In this document: one piece after another, positions 24,571 to 32,515 of the stretch
Position numbering within the stretch: the first letter of the stretch is position 1
Layout of the letters: the number at the start of each line of letters is the position of its first letter
Source of the DNA: Flavipsychrobacter sp.
GTDB taxonomy: Bacteria > Bacteroidota > Bacteroidia > Chitinophagales > Chitinophagaceae
NCBI GenBank assembly: GCA_025963465.1
Contig: JAOQAP010000266.1
Coordinates: forward strand, 1-37,061
Direction of reading: 5' to 3'
DNA length: 37,061 bases
Notes under the pieces: generated by a model
Told to the model about the DNA's origin: nothing
Database searches by the model: none
What the model saw: only the letters and a program-made list of their open reading frames with translations
Made by a program: the position numbers and the translations under genes

Positions 24571-25323
24571 ATGCAGCCACTATACGGACTAATAGGTATT
24601 ACGCTTACGCATTCTTTCTCCCCGGCTTATTTCAAAAAGAAATTTGCCGAGCACAACATCGACGCGTTCTATGAAGCTTTTCCTATACCCTACATACGTG
24701 AGCTGCCCGACCTGCTGGAGAACAACCCGGATATGGCCGGCCTTAATGTGACCATACCATACAAAGAAGCCATCATTCCTTACCTGGACGACATAGACCC
24801 CGTGGCTGCACAAATAGGCGCGGTGAACTGCGTGGTAATAAAAGGGAACAGGAAAAAGGGATTCAATACAGATGCTATTGCATTTGAGAAAAGCCTGAAC
24901 CCACTGCTGACACCACACCATACACAGGCGCTGATACTGGGCACCGGCGGCTCATCTAAAACAGTGGCCTATGTGCTGGAGCAGCTGGGCATACCCTACA
25001 AAAAAGTATCGCAGACGGCAAAGGAAGACCGCTACACTTACGAACAGCTAACTCCTGAACTCATCTCGCAGTACAAGCTCATCATCAATACCACACCACT
25101 GGGCATGTACCCTGTTATGGACGAGTGCCCTTCCATACCTTATGAGGGAATAGGTGAGCACCATGTGCTGTACGACCTTATTTACAATCCGGAAGAAACG
25201 AAGTTCCTGGTGCAGGGCAAGCTGAAAGGCGCTACAATAAAAAATGGTTTCGAGATGCTGCAGTTACAGGCCGAAGCCAGCTGGGATATATGGTCTGCAG
25301 CCAATACGGAAACACCTGAATAA
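24571..25323 (+). CDS. aroE: Shikimate dehydrogenase
   Basis: Reduces 3-dehydroshikimate to shikimate with NADPH in aromatic amino acid synthesis. From the ATG at 24571 the protein is 250 aa; the frame is open farther upstream into comA, but the family signature begins right here (YGLIGITLTHSFSPAYF). Shikimate-binding S15/S17, catalytic K65 in NVTIPYK, N86 and D101 are present. So are the NADP loop GTGGSSK at about 124-130, NTTPLGMYP and the C-terminal KNGFEMLQLQA. It lies downstream of comA on the same strand, probably co-transcribed. The DAHP synthase/chorismate mutase gene is 1.5 kb away on the other strand. Confidence 0.95.
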   Translation: MQPLYGLIGITLTHSFSPAYFKKKFAEHNIDAFYEAFPIPYIRELPDLLENNPDMAGLNVTIPYKEAIIPYLDDIDPVAAQIGAVNCVVIKGNRKKGFNTDAIAFEKSLNPLLTPHHTQALILGTGGSSKTVAYVLEQLGIPYKKVSQTAKEDRYTYEQLTPELISQYKLIINTTPLGMYPVMDECPSIPYEGIGEHHVLYDLIYNPEETKFLVQGKLKGATIKNGFEMLQLQAEASWDIWSAANTETPE

Positions 25324-25372
25324 TATAGTCTCTGGCATAAATGTTGCAGTTAATAGCTATATCTCTTATCCT

Positions 25373-25870
25373 ATGCGCTATGTCCTTACTTTCCTGGTAA
25401 TTGCCTGTGCCTGTTTTTTTTCATGCGGCCGGCTTGATTGCCTTACTCCCGCTATCAGGGGAGTGTCCTTCTATGGCCCGTTCGGTGCAGCACGTACTGC
25501 TGATACCGCTGTTATGCTTACACAATGTAAAAAAGGAACTGATTTTACGGTAGTCACTAACACAACAACCATACCCGCAGATACACTGCTTTATCAGAAT
25601 AATGTGGCAGGATTTACCTTTCCAAATTTATCAGACAATTCGTATAGCCTTGCATACAATTTCGACTACATCATTACATTACTGCCATCAGGCAAAGTGT
25701 ATCATCTTAAAAATGTAGTGAGCCACGCCAGCTCTATAAAACATTCGGGAGAAGTGAAGGAAAACTGTATCAACCAGGTCACCTATAGCGCTAATGATTC
25801 CGATTATACCAACAGCAGCCTGCCTACTAATACATCAGTAGCAAGTACCATGCTGGAAATAAAATATTAA
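25373..25870 (+). CDS. Lipoprotein of unknown function
   Basis: This 165-aa protein from ATG 25373 has a lipoprotein-type signal with a cysteine at residue 18 (FFSC). The upstream in-frame ATG lies inside aroE and would hide this signal. The mature part contains cysteines near 23, 52 and 133 and a beta-rich, polar, serine/threonine-rich sequence. No family is recognised. It lies 49 nt after aroE on the same strand and looks like a small surface or periplasmic lipoprotein. Confidence 0.75.
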   Translation: MRYVLTFLVIACACFFSCGRLDCLTPAIRGVSFYGPFGAARTADTAVMLTQCKKGTDFTVVTNTTTIPADTLLYQNNVAGFTFPNLSDNSYSLAYNFDYIITLLPSGKVYHLKNVVSHASSIKHSGEVKENCINQVTYSANDSDYTNSSLPTNTSVASTMLEIKY

Positions 25871-25878
25871 TTACCCGG

Positions 25879-26670
25879 CTATTCAATAGTATAATACACG
25901 CACGTCGTCACAAAATTCCTCAGGTAGGGCAGCCATGTGATGGGCACTAACTGCTTGCGCGGCTGCAGGCCGAATTTGAATTTGTAGATCGGGTTGATGA
26001 GGAAGTGCTGTTTGTTCACCACCTTCATGCCCAGGTCTTTTACTATACGCTCAAAGCTTTCTATGGTTATCTGAGTATCCCTTATTTCCAGCAGTTCCTT
26101 TATTACCAGCGGGTGCTCTTTGGCCAGCTTCAGTATACCTACGTACATAAAGCGCGGCAGCAGGTGATACCATGGCAGCACGCTGGCCCACTTCGTACGG
26201 CATAGCTGCTGGTGGCCGCCAAACGGCATGTACCACGGCGGGAACCCAAAAAATATTTGCCCGCCCGGCTTTAGGAATTTCCTGAGGTGGTTGATGAAGT
26301 TAGCCTGCTCCGGCACATGCTCTATTACATCCTTTAGTATAATGATGTCGTAACCGTTCTTGTACTTAGCTACAAATGAATCGTCGTAAATATTCTGGCA
26401 CACCAGCTCCACTTTGCCGGCTGCTACTTCTTTTTTCAGGCATCCTTTTGCATACTCCACGCGCGACTCTTCCAGGTCTACACCCAGGCATTTGCAGCCA
26501 CGGTCTATAAATGGCAGCAATACGCCACCCTCAGCCGTGCCCACCTCAAATACCGTAGTGCCCGGGCCTATCTGCTTCGTCTTTTCTATAAACGGCAGCA
26601 CATAAGACCGTGAATTGTCTACCTGCTGATCGTATCTTACTTTAGCGTCTATATGATGCTTTAATGCCAA
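25879..26670 (-). CDS. Class I SAM-dependent methyltransferase
   Basis: This 263-aa protein has the AdoMet-binding loop FEVGTAEGG at about 41-49, the acidic residue after strand 2 (GVDLEES, D65), and a later DVIEHVPE block typical of UbiE/Coq5-like methyltransferases (Methyltransf_11/23). The C-terminal part has an FFGFPPWYMPFGGHQQ segment resembling methyltransferases that act on glycans or lipids, but the substrate is unknown. The frame appears to begin with TTG at 26670; no in-frame ATG is seen before the first motif. A set of AGTGAAAA repeats lies directly upstream. Confidence 0.87.
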   Translation of the reverse strand: MALKHHIDAKVRYDQQVDNSRSYVLPFIEKTKQIGPGTTVFEVGTAEGGVLLPFIDRGCKCLGVDLEESRVEYAKGCLKKEVAAGKVELVCQNIYDDSFVAKYKNGYDIIILKDVIEHVPEQANFINHLRKFLKPGGQIFFGFPPWYMPFGGHQQLCRTKWASVLPWYHLLPRFMYVGILKLAKEHPLVIKELLEIRDTQITIESFERIVKDLGMKVVNKQHFLINPIYKFKFGLQPRKQLVPITWLPYLRNFVTTCVYYTIE

Positions 26671-26702
26671 TGCTGTCTGTTTAGGAAGGGTAAATATACT
26701 TA

Positions 26703-26811
26703 AAAGTGAAAAGGGAGAAGTGAAAACCTCAAAGTCTCTTATTTAAGTGAAAATTTAGAAGTGAAAACCTAAAAGTTTTCCATGTTACGCAATACCCTTA
26801 CGGGTTTTCAC
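26703..26811. repeat. AGTGAAAA direct and inverted repeats
   Basis: A roughly 30-nt unit containing two AGTGAAAA words 14 nt apart occurs twice, near 26703-26732 and 26744-26773, with a few mismatches between copies. A fifth AGTGAAAA is inverted at about 26804-26811, at the very 3' end of the DAHP synthase gene. The repeats lie between the starts and ends of two leftward genes, in front of the methyltransferase. Confidence 0.7.
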
Positions 26812-27886
26812 TTTTAAGTTTTAACTTCCCTTTATCCTCCAGGATCGCCAGCTGCTGCCTGATGCTCTCGTCGTGTATCTTTTCATACAGGGCTACTATA
26901 AATTCTTTGGGTAAGAGGTGCAGCTCTGCTCTTTCGGCGCATTTTTCCACCATCTCGCGCCAGCGGGCCGGTTGGTAGGCCGTCATGTTGCAGTCGCGTT
27001 TCACCTCGCCCATTTTGCCGCTCAGCTCCATGCGTTTGGCCAGCAGGTCTATTATTTCAGAGTCTATGCTGTCCATCAGCTGGCGCAGGTATTCCAGCTG
27101 CATTACACCGCTCATGTCGGTGGTATATTCTTCACGCACCACCAGTGTGCTCAGTATCTCCTGTAGTTTTTCGGGGGTCACCTGCTGGGCGGCATCGCTC
27201 CATGCCTCGTCGGGGCGGGGATGCGTTTCTATCATCAGCCCTTCAAAATGCATGTCCATGGCCTTCTGGGCTATCTCGCCTATACGCTCGCGCTTGCCGG
27301 TTATATGGCTCGGGTCGCAGATCATCATCAGCTCCGGGCGTCGGCGTTTCAGCTCTATAGGTATGGGCCAGTTGGGCTGGTTGCGGTAGCCGCCTGCAGC
27401 GCCGTAGCCGGAAAAGCCACGGTGTATGGCAGCTACCTCTTTTATGCCTACCGCTTCAAAGCGCTCTATAGCGCCCATCCACAGGTCCACATCAGTATTT
27501 ACTGGGTTTTTGACCATTACGGGTATATCTACCCCACGCAGGGCATCGGCCAGGTGCTGCACCTGGAAGGGGTTCACCGTAGTGCGCGCGCCTATCCACA
27601 GTGCGTCCATGCCATACTTCAGCGCCAGCTCTATGTGGGCGGGCTCTGCCACCTCTATGGTCATGGGCAGATTATAAGTTGCCTTTGCCTCCTGCAGCCA
27701 TTCCAGCGCAGCGGCTCCATTCCCCTCAAACTGCCCCGGCCGGGTGCGTGGTTTCCATACCCCCGCCCTGAACAGCTGCACACCCATAGCGCTCAGCGCA
27801 GCAGCCGTTTCCATTACCTGCTCCCGCGTTTCCGCACTACACGGCCCCGCTATCACAAATGGCCTCGCTGTTGTAAACAATGACAT
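26798..27886 (-). CDS. Bifunctional DAHP synthase / chorismate mutase
   Basis: This 362-aa fusion catalyses the first step of the shikimate pathway (PEP plus erythrose-4-phosphate to DAHP) and the later conversion of chorismate to prephenate. Residues about 8-255 are a type I-beta (KdsA-like) DAHP synthase: VIAGPCSAET, FRAGVWKPRTRPGQFEG, GARTTVNPFQ, VMVKNPVN, CDPSHITGKR and IETHPRPDEAWSDA. Residues about 259-345 are an AroQ chorismate mutase (LMDSIDSEIIDLLAKRMELS...). The mutase at the C-terminus, often allosteric for the synthase, is the usual Bacteroidota arrangement. An exact TAnnTTTG promoter box lies 5 nt before the ATG, hinting at a leaderless or very short-leader mRNA. Confidence 0.95.
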   Translation of the reverse strand: MSLFTTARPFVIAGPCSAETREQVMETAAALSAMGVQLFRAGVWKPRTRPGQFEGNGAAALEWLQEAKATYNLPMTIEVAEPAHIELALKYGMDALWIGARTTVNPFQVQHLADALRGVDIPVMVKNPVNTDVDLWMGAIERFEAVGIKEVAAIHRGFSGYGAAGGYRNQPNWPIPIELKRRRPELMMICDPSHITGKRERIGEIAQKAMDMHFEGLMIETHPRPDEAWSDAAQQVTPEKLQEILSTLVVREEYTTDMSGVMQLEYLRQLMDSIDSEIIDLLAKRMELSGKMGEVKRDCNMTAYQPARWREMVEKCAERAELHLLPKEFIVALYEKIHDESIRQQLAILEDKGKLKLKSENP

Positions 27887-27890
27887 GATG

Positions 27891-27898
27891 CAAAGGTA
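27891..27898 (-). promoter_or_regulatory. Promoter -7 box at the DAHP synthase start
   Basis: On the minus strand TACCTTTG ends only 4 nt before the ATG. A TTG lies about 22 nt upstream, slightly longer than the usual spacing. Transcription would start at or next to the start codon. Confidence 0.45.
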
Positions 27899-27955
27899 AT
27901 GGGTAGGTGTGTTAGTTGCTCAATGGGAGGATTGAGTTTGGTGATACGGCAATTA

Positions 27956-29476
27956 TCAATCCTTTATGAACTTGCCAAACTGCGTATTGTTGATTTGGAT
28001 AAAATATAACCCAGCGGGTAATTGCGCTACATTAATGTTTAGGCTGTTGCCATTATGCTCTTTCGAATATACTTGCTGCCCTATGGTATTAAAAATGATA
28101 ATTTTATCAATATTTGTTTGAGCTGTTATTGTTAGTTTATCACTCACTGGATTGGGGTAAATAGCGGAATTAATACAATCGACGGAATTAATACCTGTAT
28201 TATATACAACAAACGAATTAAAGTATTGCCCGCACTCATGGCCACTTTTCCTATAGTATAACAACGTAGTATCGTCAAATTTCATTGGACTACCGTAAAA
28301 AGCCCAATTATAACGAGTAAGACCAATACCTGTTTTATATTTCGTAATTATTCTAGTACTCTCAGATGACATTGGTATGCAGCGATGCTGCAGTATCTCC
28401 GATTTTATGAATTTATATGAAGGCGATTGTAAACAATTTTGAATATCAGAAGGATAGTAATATATTATAGATGACGGCACCTCGTAAACTTCTGTGTAAT
28501 TAACATGATTGTCTTCAGGCATTATTGTAGTGTCAATTATCAGATCATTGCTTATTGTAAAATTGGCACTGACGTGCCCGGTATCATACACTGCTGAAAA
28601 AAAAGGAGGATGTTCTCTTGCTATCCAGCCACTGTATTCAAATTGAGTGCCGTTACTAATAACGGTCTTTTTAGTTATAGAGTCAAAATAATATAAATAT
28701 GGGTGATCACCTTCGCTTGCTATATCTCTTTCTAAGGTCGAGAACTCGAATACATCACCAGGATTCCAGTCAAACAATTGGTCAAATGGCACGTTTGCTA
28801 AGTTTATCAGAGAAAAAGTAGCGTTAGCTGCATCTGGCGGGTAATTTTCTGTTACCTGGTCAAGATAATAATCAATTCCCGGAGCATATTTCACATTTGC
28901 CCGATGATATGGAAATGTATACAAGTCAAATATCCTGACAAATCCATGATCTTTACTCAAGAATATCTGAAAATTGTTTACCGGGTCGGTTACATCAATG
29001 CCTGAAGGTGTGTAAGCATTGATAACTATTTTTTTTATGGAATCAATTCCACTTAGTACTGTCATTGTATCCTCAGTGGTAATAGTCGCGGTATAATAAC
29101 GCGTTGTCGTATCGTCAAAGAACACCCAACTATCGCCTGTATGAGCTTGTGTCTTAATAACGACGGTATCGTGCCATAAGTTGTCAAATAAAAACCTACC
29201 ATCGGGTTGTTTTATTACCTGTTTACCCAGCCAACTACCTCCGTTCGAGTCAAGGCTATATGGCAATGTGCTGACCAGATAATCACCACGATCGGAATGA
29301 AAAGGATGGTAAATTTCATCACTGCCTGAAGTAACAACAGAGTCGATACGCATACCCCGCAGGTAGCCGTAATCGTTAGTAAAATACCGCTTCACGCCCG
29401 CCTGCAGGCAATCATAATTCTGCCCACTACAGCAATATGCTGATAGCAGAACCATGATAAGCAGGTATTTTTTCAC
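27956..29476 (-). CDS. Secreted T9SS cargo protein
   Basis: This 506-aa protein has a signal peptide (about 1-18, ending CSGQ). Its C-terminal tail of about 75 residues is the type A T9SS sorting domain (YPNPVSDKLTI, IIIFNTIGQQVYS, INVAQLPAGLYFIQI). It is therefore exported to the cell surface or medium by the type IX system, which removes the tail. The 400-residue middle part is rich in aromatic, threonine and aspartate residues and strand-like, with no enzyme motif that I recognise. It stands alone, with gene-free stretches on its upstream side. Confidence 0.88.
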   Translation of the reverse strand: MKKYLLIMVLLSAYCCSGQNYDCLQAGVKRYFTNDYGYLRGMRIDSVVTSGSDEIYHPFHSDRGDYLVSTLPYSLDSNGGSWLGKQVIKQPDGRFLFDNLWHDTVVIKTQAHTGDSWVFFDDTTTRYYTATITTEDTMTVLSGIDSIKKIVINAYTPSGIDVTDPVNNFQIFLSKDHGFVRIFDLYTFPYHRANVKYAPGIDYYLDQVTENYPPDAANATFSLINLANVPFDQLFDWNPGDVFEFSTLERDIASEGDHPYLYYFDSITKKTVISNGTQFEYSGWIAREHPPFFSAVYDTGHVSANFTISNDLIIDTTIMPEDNHVNYTEVYEVPSSIIYYYPSDIQNCLQSPSYKFIKSEILQHRCIPMSSESTRIITKYKTGIGLTRYNWAFYGSPMKFDDTTLLYYRKSGHECGQYFNSFVVYNTGINSVDCINSAIYPNPVSDKLTITAQTNIDKIIIFNTIGQQVYSKEHNGNSLNINVAQLPAGLYFIQINNTQFGKFIKD

Positions 29477-29635
29477 AGAATATTTTTAATAAAGATAACA
29501 CTTATTCAGATGTGGCACACTTTTGAAGAGTACCCACTGGTCGAAGCATCCGCTTCGTCCCCGCATGCAGAAGCGTCTCGCTTCTGTACTATATCGCAAA
29601 TCATTCTGTCACTCGTCCTCGTTTGTAACAGCCTG

Positions 29636-29653
29636 TCCCGAAAACTTTCGGGA
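29636..29653. repeat. TCCCGAAA-N2-TTTCGGGA palindrome, copy 3
   Basis: Perfect 8-bp inverted repeat flanked by GTCCCGA...TCGGGAAGG, the same core and flank as the palindromes in the two tRNA-Ala fragments near 21.0-21.5 kb. This copy is not in a tRNA, which suggests a dispersed repeat family. Confidence 0.75.
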
Positions 29654-29867
29654 AGGATGACACGGATTAGCGTTTGCAATGCCCGTAAAAGCAGCAAAAA
29701 ACACCCCTGCCAAAATAACGCCGAAAATCCGCTATAACCCTTACTGGTCGCGGAAAGAAAAATCTATGATAAGCAGCTGGCTGTCTATCATAAGGCGAAA
29801 AGTGTAGTATCATAGATCTCTCTTTTGCCACTCCCGTTTTCCCTCCTCACCTTTGTACCGCCTTTGA

Positions 29868-29963
29868 CCGCCATAGCTTCCAGCGACGGAGGTGAAAAAC
29901 AGAAGGCTAGTCACCAAACGATCCAAATCCCTCTTCGCCCGCCATAGCTTTAGCGAAGGAGGG
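29868..29963. repeat. Pair of CCGCCATAGCTT... repeats
   Basis: Two related 25-nt units (29868-29892 and 29938-29963) share CCGCCATAGCTT, then an AGCGA core, then GGAGG. Each contains an imperfect inverted repeat (AGCTT/AGCGA region with CCGCC/GGAGG ends). They look like REP-type intergenic repeats. Confidence 0.6.
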
Positions 29964-29994
29964 AATTACAAATTCCTAATTCCAATAGTCAGCC

Positions 29995-31014
29995 ATGTAT
30001 AACAAATCACAAGAACAACACAAAGCAGAATACCTCTTCCTCCACACAGATTTCTCCCAGCAGGAGATAGCAGACATAGTAGGCATAGACCGCCGCACCC
30101 TCTACAGCTGGGCAAAGGAAAATAACTGGCAGCGTGCCCGTTACATTGCTAAGCATGCACCACCTGTACTCGTTGAACAATACTATGGGCAGCTCGGAGC
30201 ACTCAATCAAGCCATTACCAACCGCACTGAGCGCCCGTACCCTACTAAAGAAGAAGCTGAGATCATTCGTAAGCTGCTCATATCTATCAAGCATGCCGTG
30301 GTAGACAAGAGGCCGGTTATAGAAAGTATAGAGGCCCTTACAGAGTTCGTCACAGAGCTGGGGAATAAAGACCTTGAGCTTTCTAAGAAGGTTATAGGTC
30401 ATATGGACGAGCATATCCAGGGGCTGGTAAATGGCGGCTCCGGTCTCGACAGCCCATTTAGGTCTCACCTCGATGAAAAACAACTGGATCAGGAATATGA
30501 GCAGTGGCAGCGCGAAGAAGAAAATAAGCAGCACCATGCAAAGCGCAACGGTGGCCGCACCATATCCTTCATTCCTGCAGAGGAGGATGTACCGGAGTAC
30601 GAAATAGAGATACCTGCAGATACAGAAGACGTAAAAGAAGATATAGTTGCAGACGAAGTCAAAGAAGAGACCGCTGCATCCGAAGAAAAGATGCTTGACC
30701 CAACGGCCACCGACGGGAAAGTTGATGGGAAAGTTGAAACCTCACCAACCACCCCCGAACCCTTACCAGGCAACAATATTACTCCAAATGACAATGCAGA
30801 CTTATCCACAATGGAAGACATGGAGCCGCAGGAAAACAGGTTCAAAGGCCTCAGCCCCAACTATTATACGCACTACCTCGAAGAACAATATAAAATATCA
30901 CAAGACCCGAACATAAAACGTACTACTACAAACACTACAGGTATCACCATCATCAAATCCCCAAGCCCGCTATGGTGTCTTAATCGCGGCATTTTCTTCC
31001 CCAACGGGCAATAA
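29995..31014 (+). CDS. Helix-turn-helix protein with acidic tail
   Basis: This 339-aa protein begins with a helix-turn-helix at about residues 10-45 (FSQQEIADIVGIDRRTLYSWAKENNW), resembling the N-terminal HTH of phage terminase subunits and transposase-like proteins. A helical region follows to about 150. Residues about 195-285 are a very acidic, proline/threonine-rich linker, and the C-terminus has no recognised domain. No large terminase, portal or other phage gene is nearby, so this is either a lone phage-derived gene or a DNA-binding protein of unknown role. It is flanked by repeat clusters on both sides. Confidence 0.75.
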   Translation: MYNKSQEQHKAEYLFLHTDFSQQEIADIVGIDRRTLYSWAKENNWQRARYIAKHAPPVLVEQYYGQLGALNQAITNRTERPYPTKEEAEIIRKLLISIKHAVVDKRPVIESIEALTEFVTELGNKDLELSKKVIGHMDEHIQGLVNGGSGLDSPFRSHLDEKQLDQEYEQWQREEENKQHHAKRNGGRTISFIPAEEDVPEYEIEIPADTEDVKEDIVADEVKEETAASEEKMLDPTATDGKVDGKVETSPTTPEPLPGNNITPNDNADLSTMEDMEPQENRFKGLSPNYYTHYLEEQYKISQDPNIKRTTTNTTGITIIKSPSPLWCLNRGIFFPNGQ

Positions 31015-31026
31015 ATATTACTCAGC

Positions 31027-31058
31027 AGGTGTCCCACACTTGCAAGTGTGGGACACCT
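31027..31058. terminator. Perfect 32-nt palindrome / terminator
   Basis: A 32-nt perfect inverted repeat (half-site AGGTGTCCCACACTTG) followed by ATTGTTTTT. It starts 12 nt after the stop of the helix-turn-helix gene. It can act as an intrinsic terminator, but the perfect symmetry with no unpaired loop also suits a dispersed palindromic repeat or a protein-binding site. Confidence 0.75.
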
Positions 31059-31148
31059 ATTGTTTTTAGCTTTGACCCAAGAATATGTACATAATCCTCG
31101 TCTTATAGAGTATCTGCTTATATTAGCATCAACAAAACAACTATCAAT

Positions 31149-31967
31149 ATGAAAAAATTGCTTGTATTATTTGCGCTTGTCGTATGTTCTTTTAGCTCCT
31201 ATGCCGTTAAAACTGTAACATTTACACTGATAAAAGGCGTGTGCGACACTGATGGCATTCTTGTAATGAACTATTTTGTTACTCCACCGTTCGTAGCCAA
31301 CATATATGGTGGAAGCAGTCGCTATAGTTATAATAAAGATATGACGGACCCTACGGATACAATATTCCACTATAATGGTGGTAGGGTGCAAATAAATGTA
31401 TATAAAGCAGGTACCTATATAGGTGGCGGATCGTATGGCGGGGCACCTCCATTTACCTTTACGTTTTCATCTACCCCTGCTATATTGCCGGGGAATGGTA
31501 CAGCCACGGTTACAGTAACGGGCGGCACTCCACCTTATTCCTATCATTGGTTTTTAGGTTATTATTTAGATGACTATAAAGGATCGGCGAACCCGATATC
31601 GCTGCCTCCCGGCCCATATGGCGTGGCAATAACAGATGCAGCAGGTTGCTGGTATAGCTCACTCATTAATGCCGGATGGGACAACGATTGGGATACTATT
31701 AAAGGATACTCAGCAACAGAATATGTGAATGAGGTGGGAACACCCGATCATTTTGCGCTTTTCCCAAACCCTGCAACTGATGTTATTCATATCAATGGGA
31801 TAAATGCAGCATCCATAATACTCTGCAACGCAGTTGGCCAGGTAGTAACGCGGAAGGAAGATACAGACCATATCTCTGTAGCGGCATTACCGGCAGGTGT
31901 GTATGTAGCAAGGCTTTATAACAGGCAGGGGATGCTAGTGAAACAGGAAAAGGTGCTGAAGCAGTAA
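31149..31967 (+). CDS. T9SS cargo protein with SprB-like repeat
   Basis: This 272-aa protein has a signal peptide (about 1-19, ending SSYA). Residues about 110-170 look like a SprB/PKD-type beta repeat (GNGTATVTVTGGTPPYSY...GPYGVAITDAAGC), a module typical of Bacteroidota surface adhesins. The C-terminal 70 residues form a type A T9SS sorting tail (FALFPNPATDVIHING, ASIILCNAVGQVV, AALPAGVYVARLY). It should be a small secreted or surface-anchored adhesin-like protein. It lies alone after the 32-nt palindrome. Confidence 0.87.
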   Translation: MKKLLVLFALVVCSFSSYAVKTVTFTLIKGVCDTDGILVMNYFVTPPFVANIYGGSSRYSYNKDMTDPTDTIFHYNGGRVQINVYKAGTYIGGGSYGGAPPFTFTFSSTPAILPGNGTATVTVTGGTPPYSYHWFLGYYLDDYKGSANPISLPPGPYGVAITDAAGCWYSSLINAGWDNDWDTIKGYSATEYVNEVGTPDHFALFPNPATDVIHINGINAASIILCNAVGQVVTRKEDTDHISVAALPAGVYVARLYNRQGMLVKQEKVLKQ

Positions 31968-32022
31968 GCAGGTGTTCTTGAATAGGCACATTGTAACTAT
32001 AAGCCAGGCGGGTGTGCAGTTT

Positions 32023-32514
32023 TTATATTTGCAAAGCCTTATTTTCTTCCTTGATTCTCACAGATAACATGACCAGGTTGAGTATGGAAAAAATAATTGC
32101 TGTAAAATACAGGTGAAATATTAAAGGGATGATCGCGATCTCGGCTATTACCACCAGGTAATTCGGATGTTTAAAATATTTGTAGGGCCCTTTTTTTACA
32201 AGAGGAAGATCCGCGATGTGGTAGATCTTTGTATTCCAGAATTTCCCCAGGGAAAGAATAACCCACGCCTTAAATGCCAGGAGCAGGAAATAGAACGCAA
32301 GCAATCCATTATTGCACAGATGAGCTGACTGGCCATAGTATTCTACGATCAATGAGATCAGGAATAAAACGTGAAGCGCCACAATAAAGGGATAATGCTT
32401 ACGACCATACTCCACAGCGCCATTTTGCAATAGCCATCGCTCATTGCTATTGGAAAGGAATAACTCACCGATGCGCAAAGCTATTATGAATGAAACAAAG
32501 ATGATGAAAGTCAT
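32023..32514 (-). CDS. Isoprenylcysteine methyltransferase (ICMT)-family protein
   Basis: This protein is about 163 aa from the ATG at 32514; an upstream in-frame ATG would overlap the PKS gene by 35 nt. It has four to five membrane helices. The ICMT signature is present: LPLVKKGPYKYFKHPNYLVV, with the GPY-x4-HPNY core that binds AdoMet, and a late EENKAL segment. ICMT-family enzymes are integral membrane methyltransferases. The gene begins 1 nt after the stop of a type III polyketide synthase gene, the same pairing as Bacillus bpsA-bpsB, where the partner O-methylates alkylpyrones. The same role is inferred here. Confidence 0.85.
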   Translation of the reverse strand: MTFIIFVSFIIALRIGELFLSNSNERWLLQNGAVEYGRKHYPFIVALHVLFLISLIVEYYGQSAHLCNNGLLAFYFLLLAFKAWVILSLGKFWNTKIYHIADLPLVKKGPYKYFKHPNYLVVIAEIAIIPLIFHLYFTAIIFSILNLVMLSVRIKEENKALQI

Positions 32515-32515
32515 T

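Larger units (their letters stand above)
29477..29994. other. 500-bp repeat-rich intergenic region
   Basis: No gene supported. It holds several short hairpins: GAAGC-N4-GCTTC near 29540, AGAAGCG-N3-CGCTTCT near 29570, the TCCCGAAA palindrome at 29636-29653, and two GCCATAGCTT-containing repeats at 29868-29892 and 29938-29963. It lies between a leftward T9SS cargo gene and a rightward helix-turn-helix gene. Confidence 0.65.

Noticed and set aside
27221-27883. Open frame of 220 codons opposite the DAHP synthase gene
   Set aside because: Antisense shadow of a strongly conserved gene.
29510-29737. 75-codon plus-strand frame in the repeat-rich intergenic region
   Set aside because: It runs through several hairpins and a palindrome, has no motif and is best read as non-coding.
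30007-30537. Open frame of 176 codons opposite the helix-turn-helix gene
   Set aside because: Hydrophobic shadow of an acidic coding strand; no start context or neighbour support.
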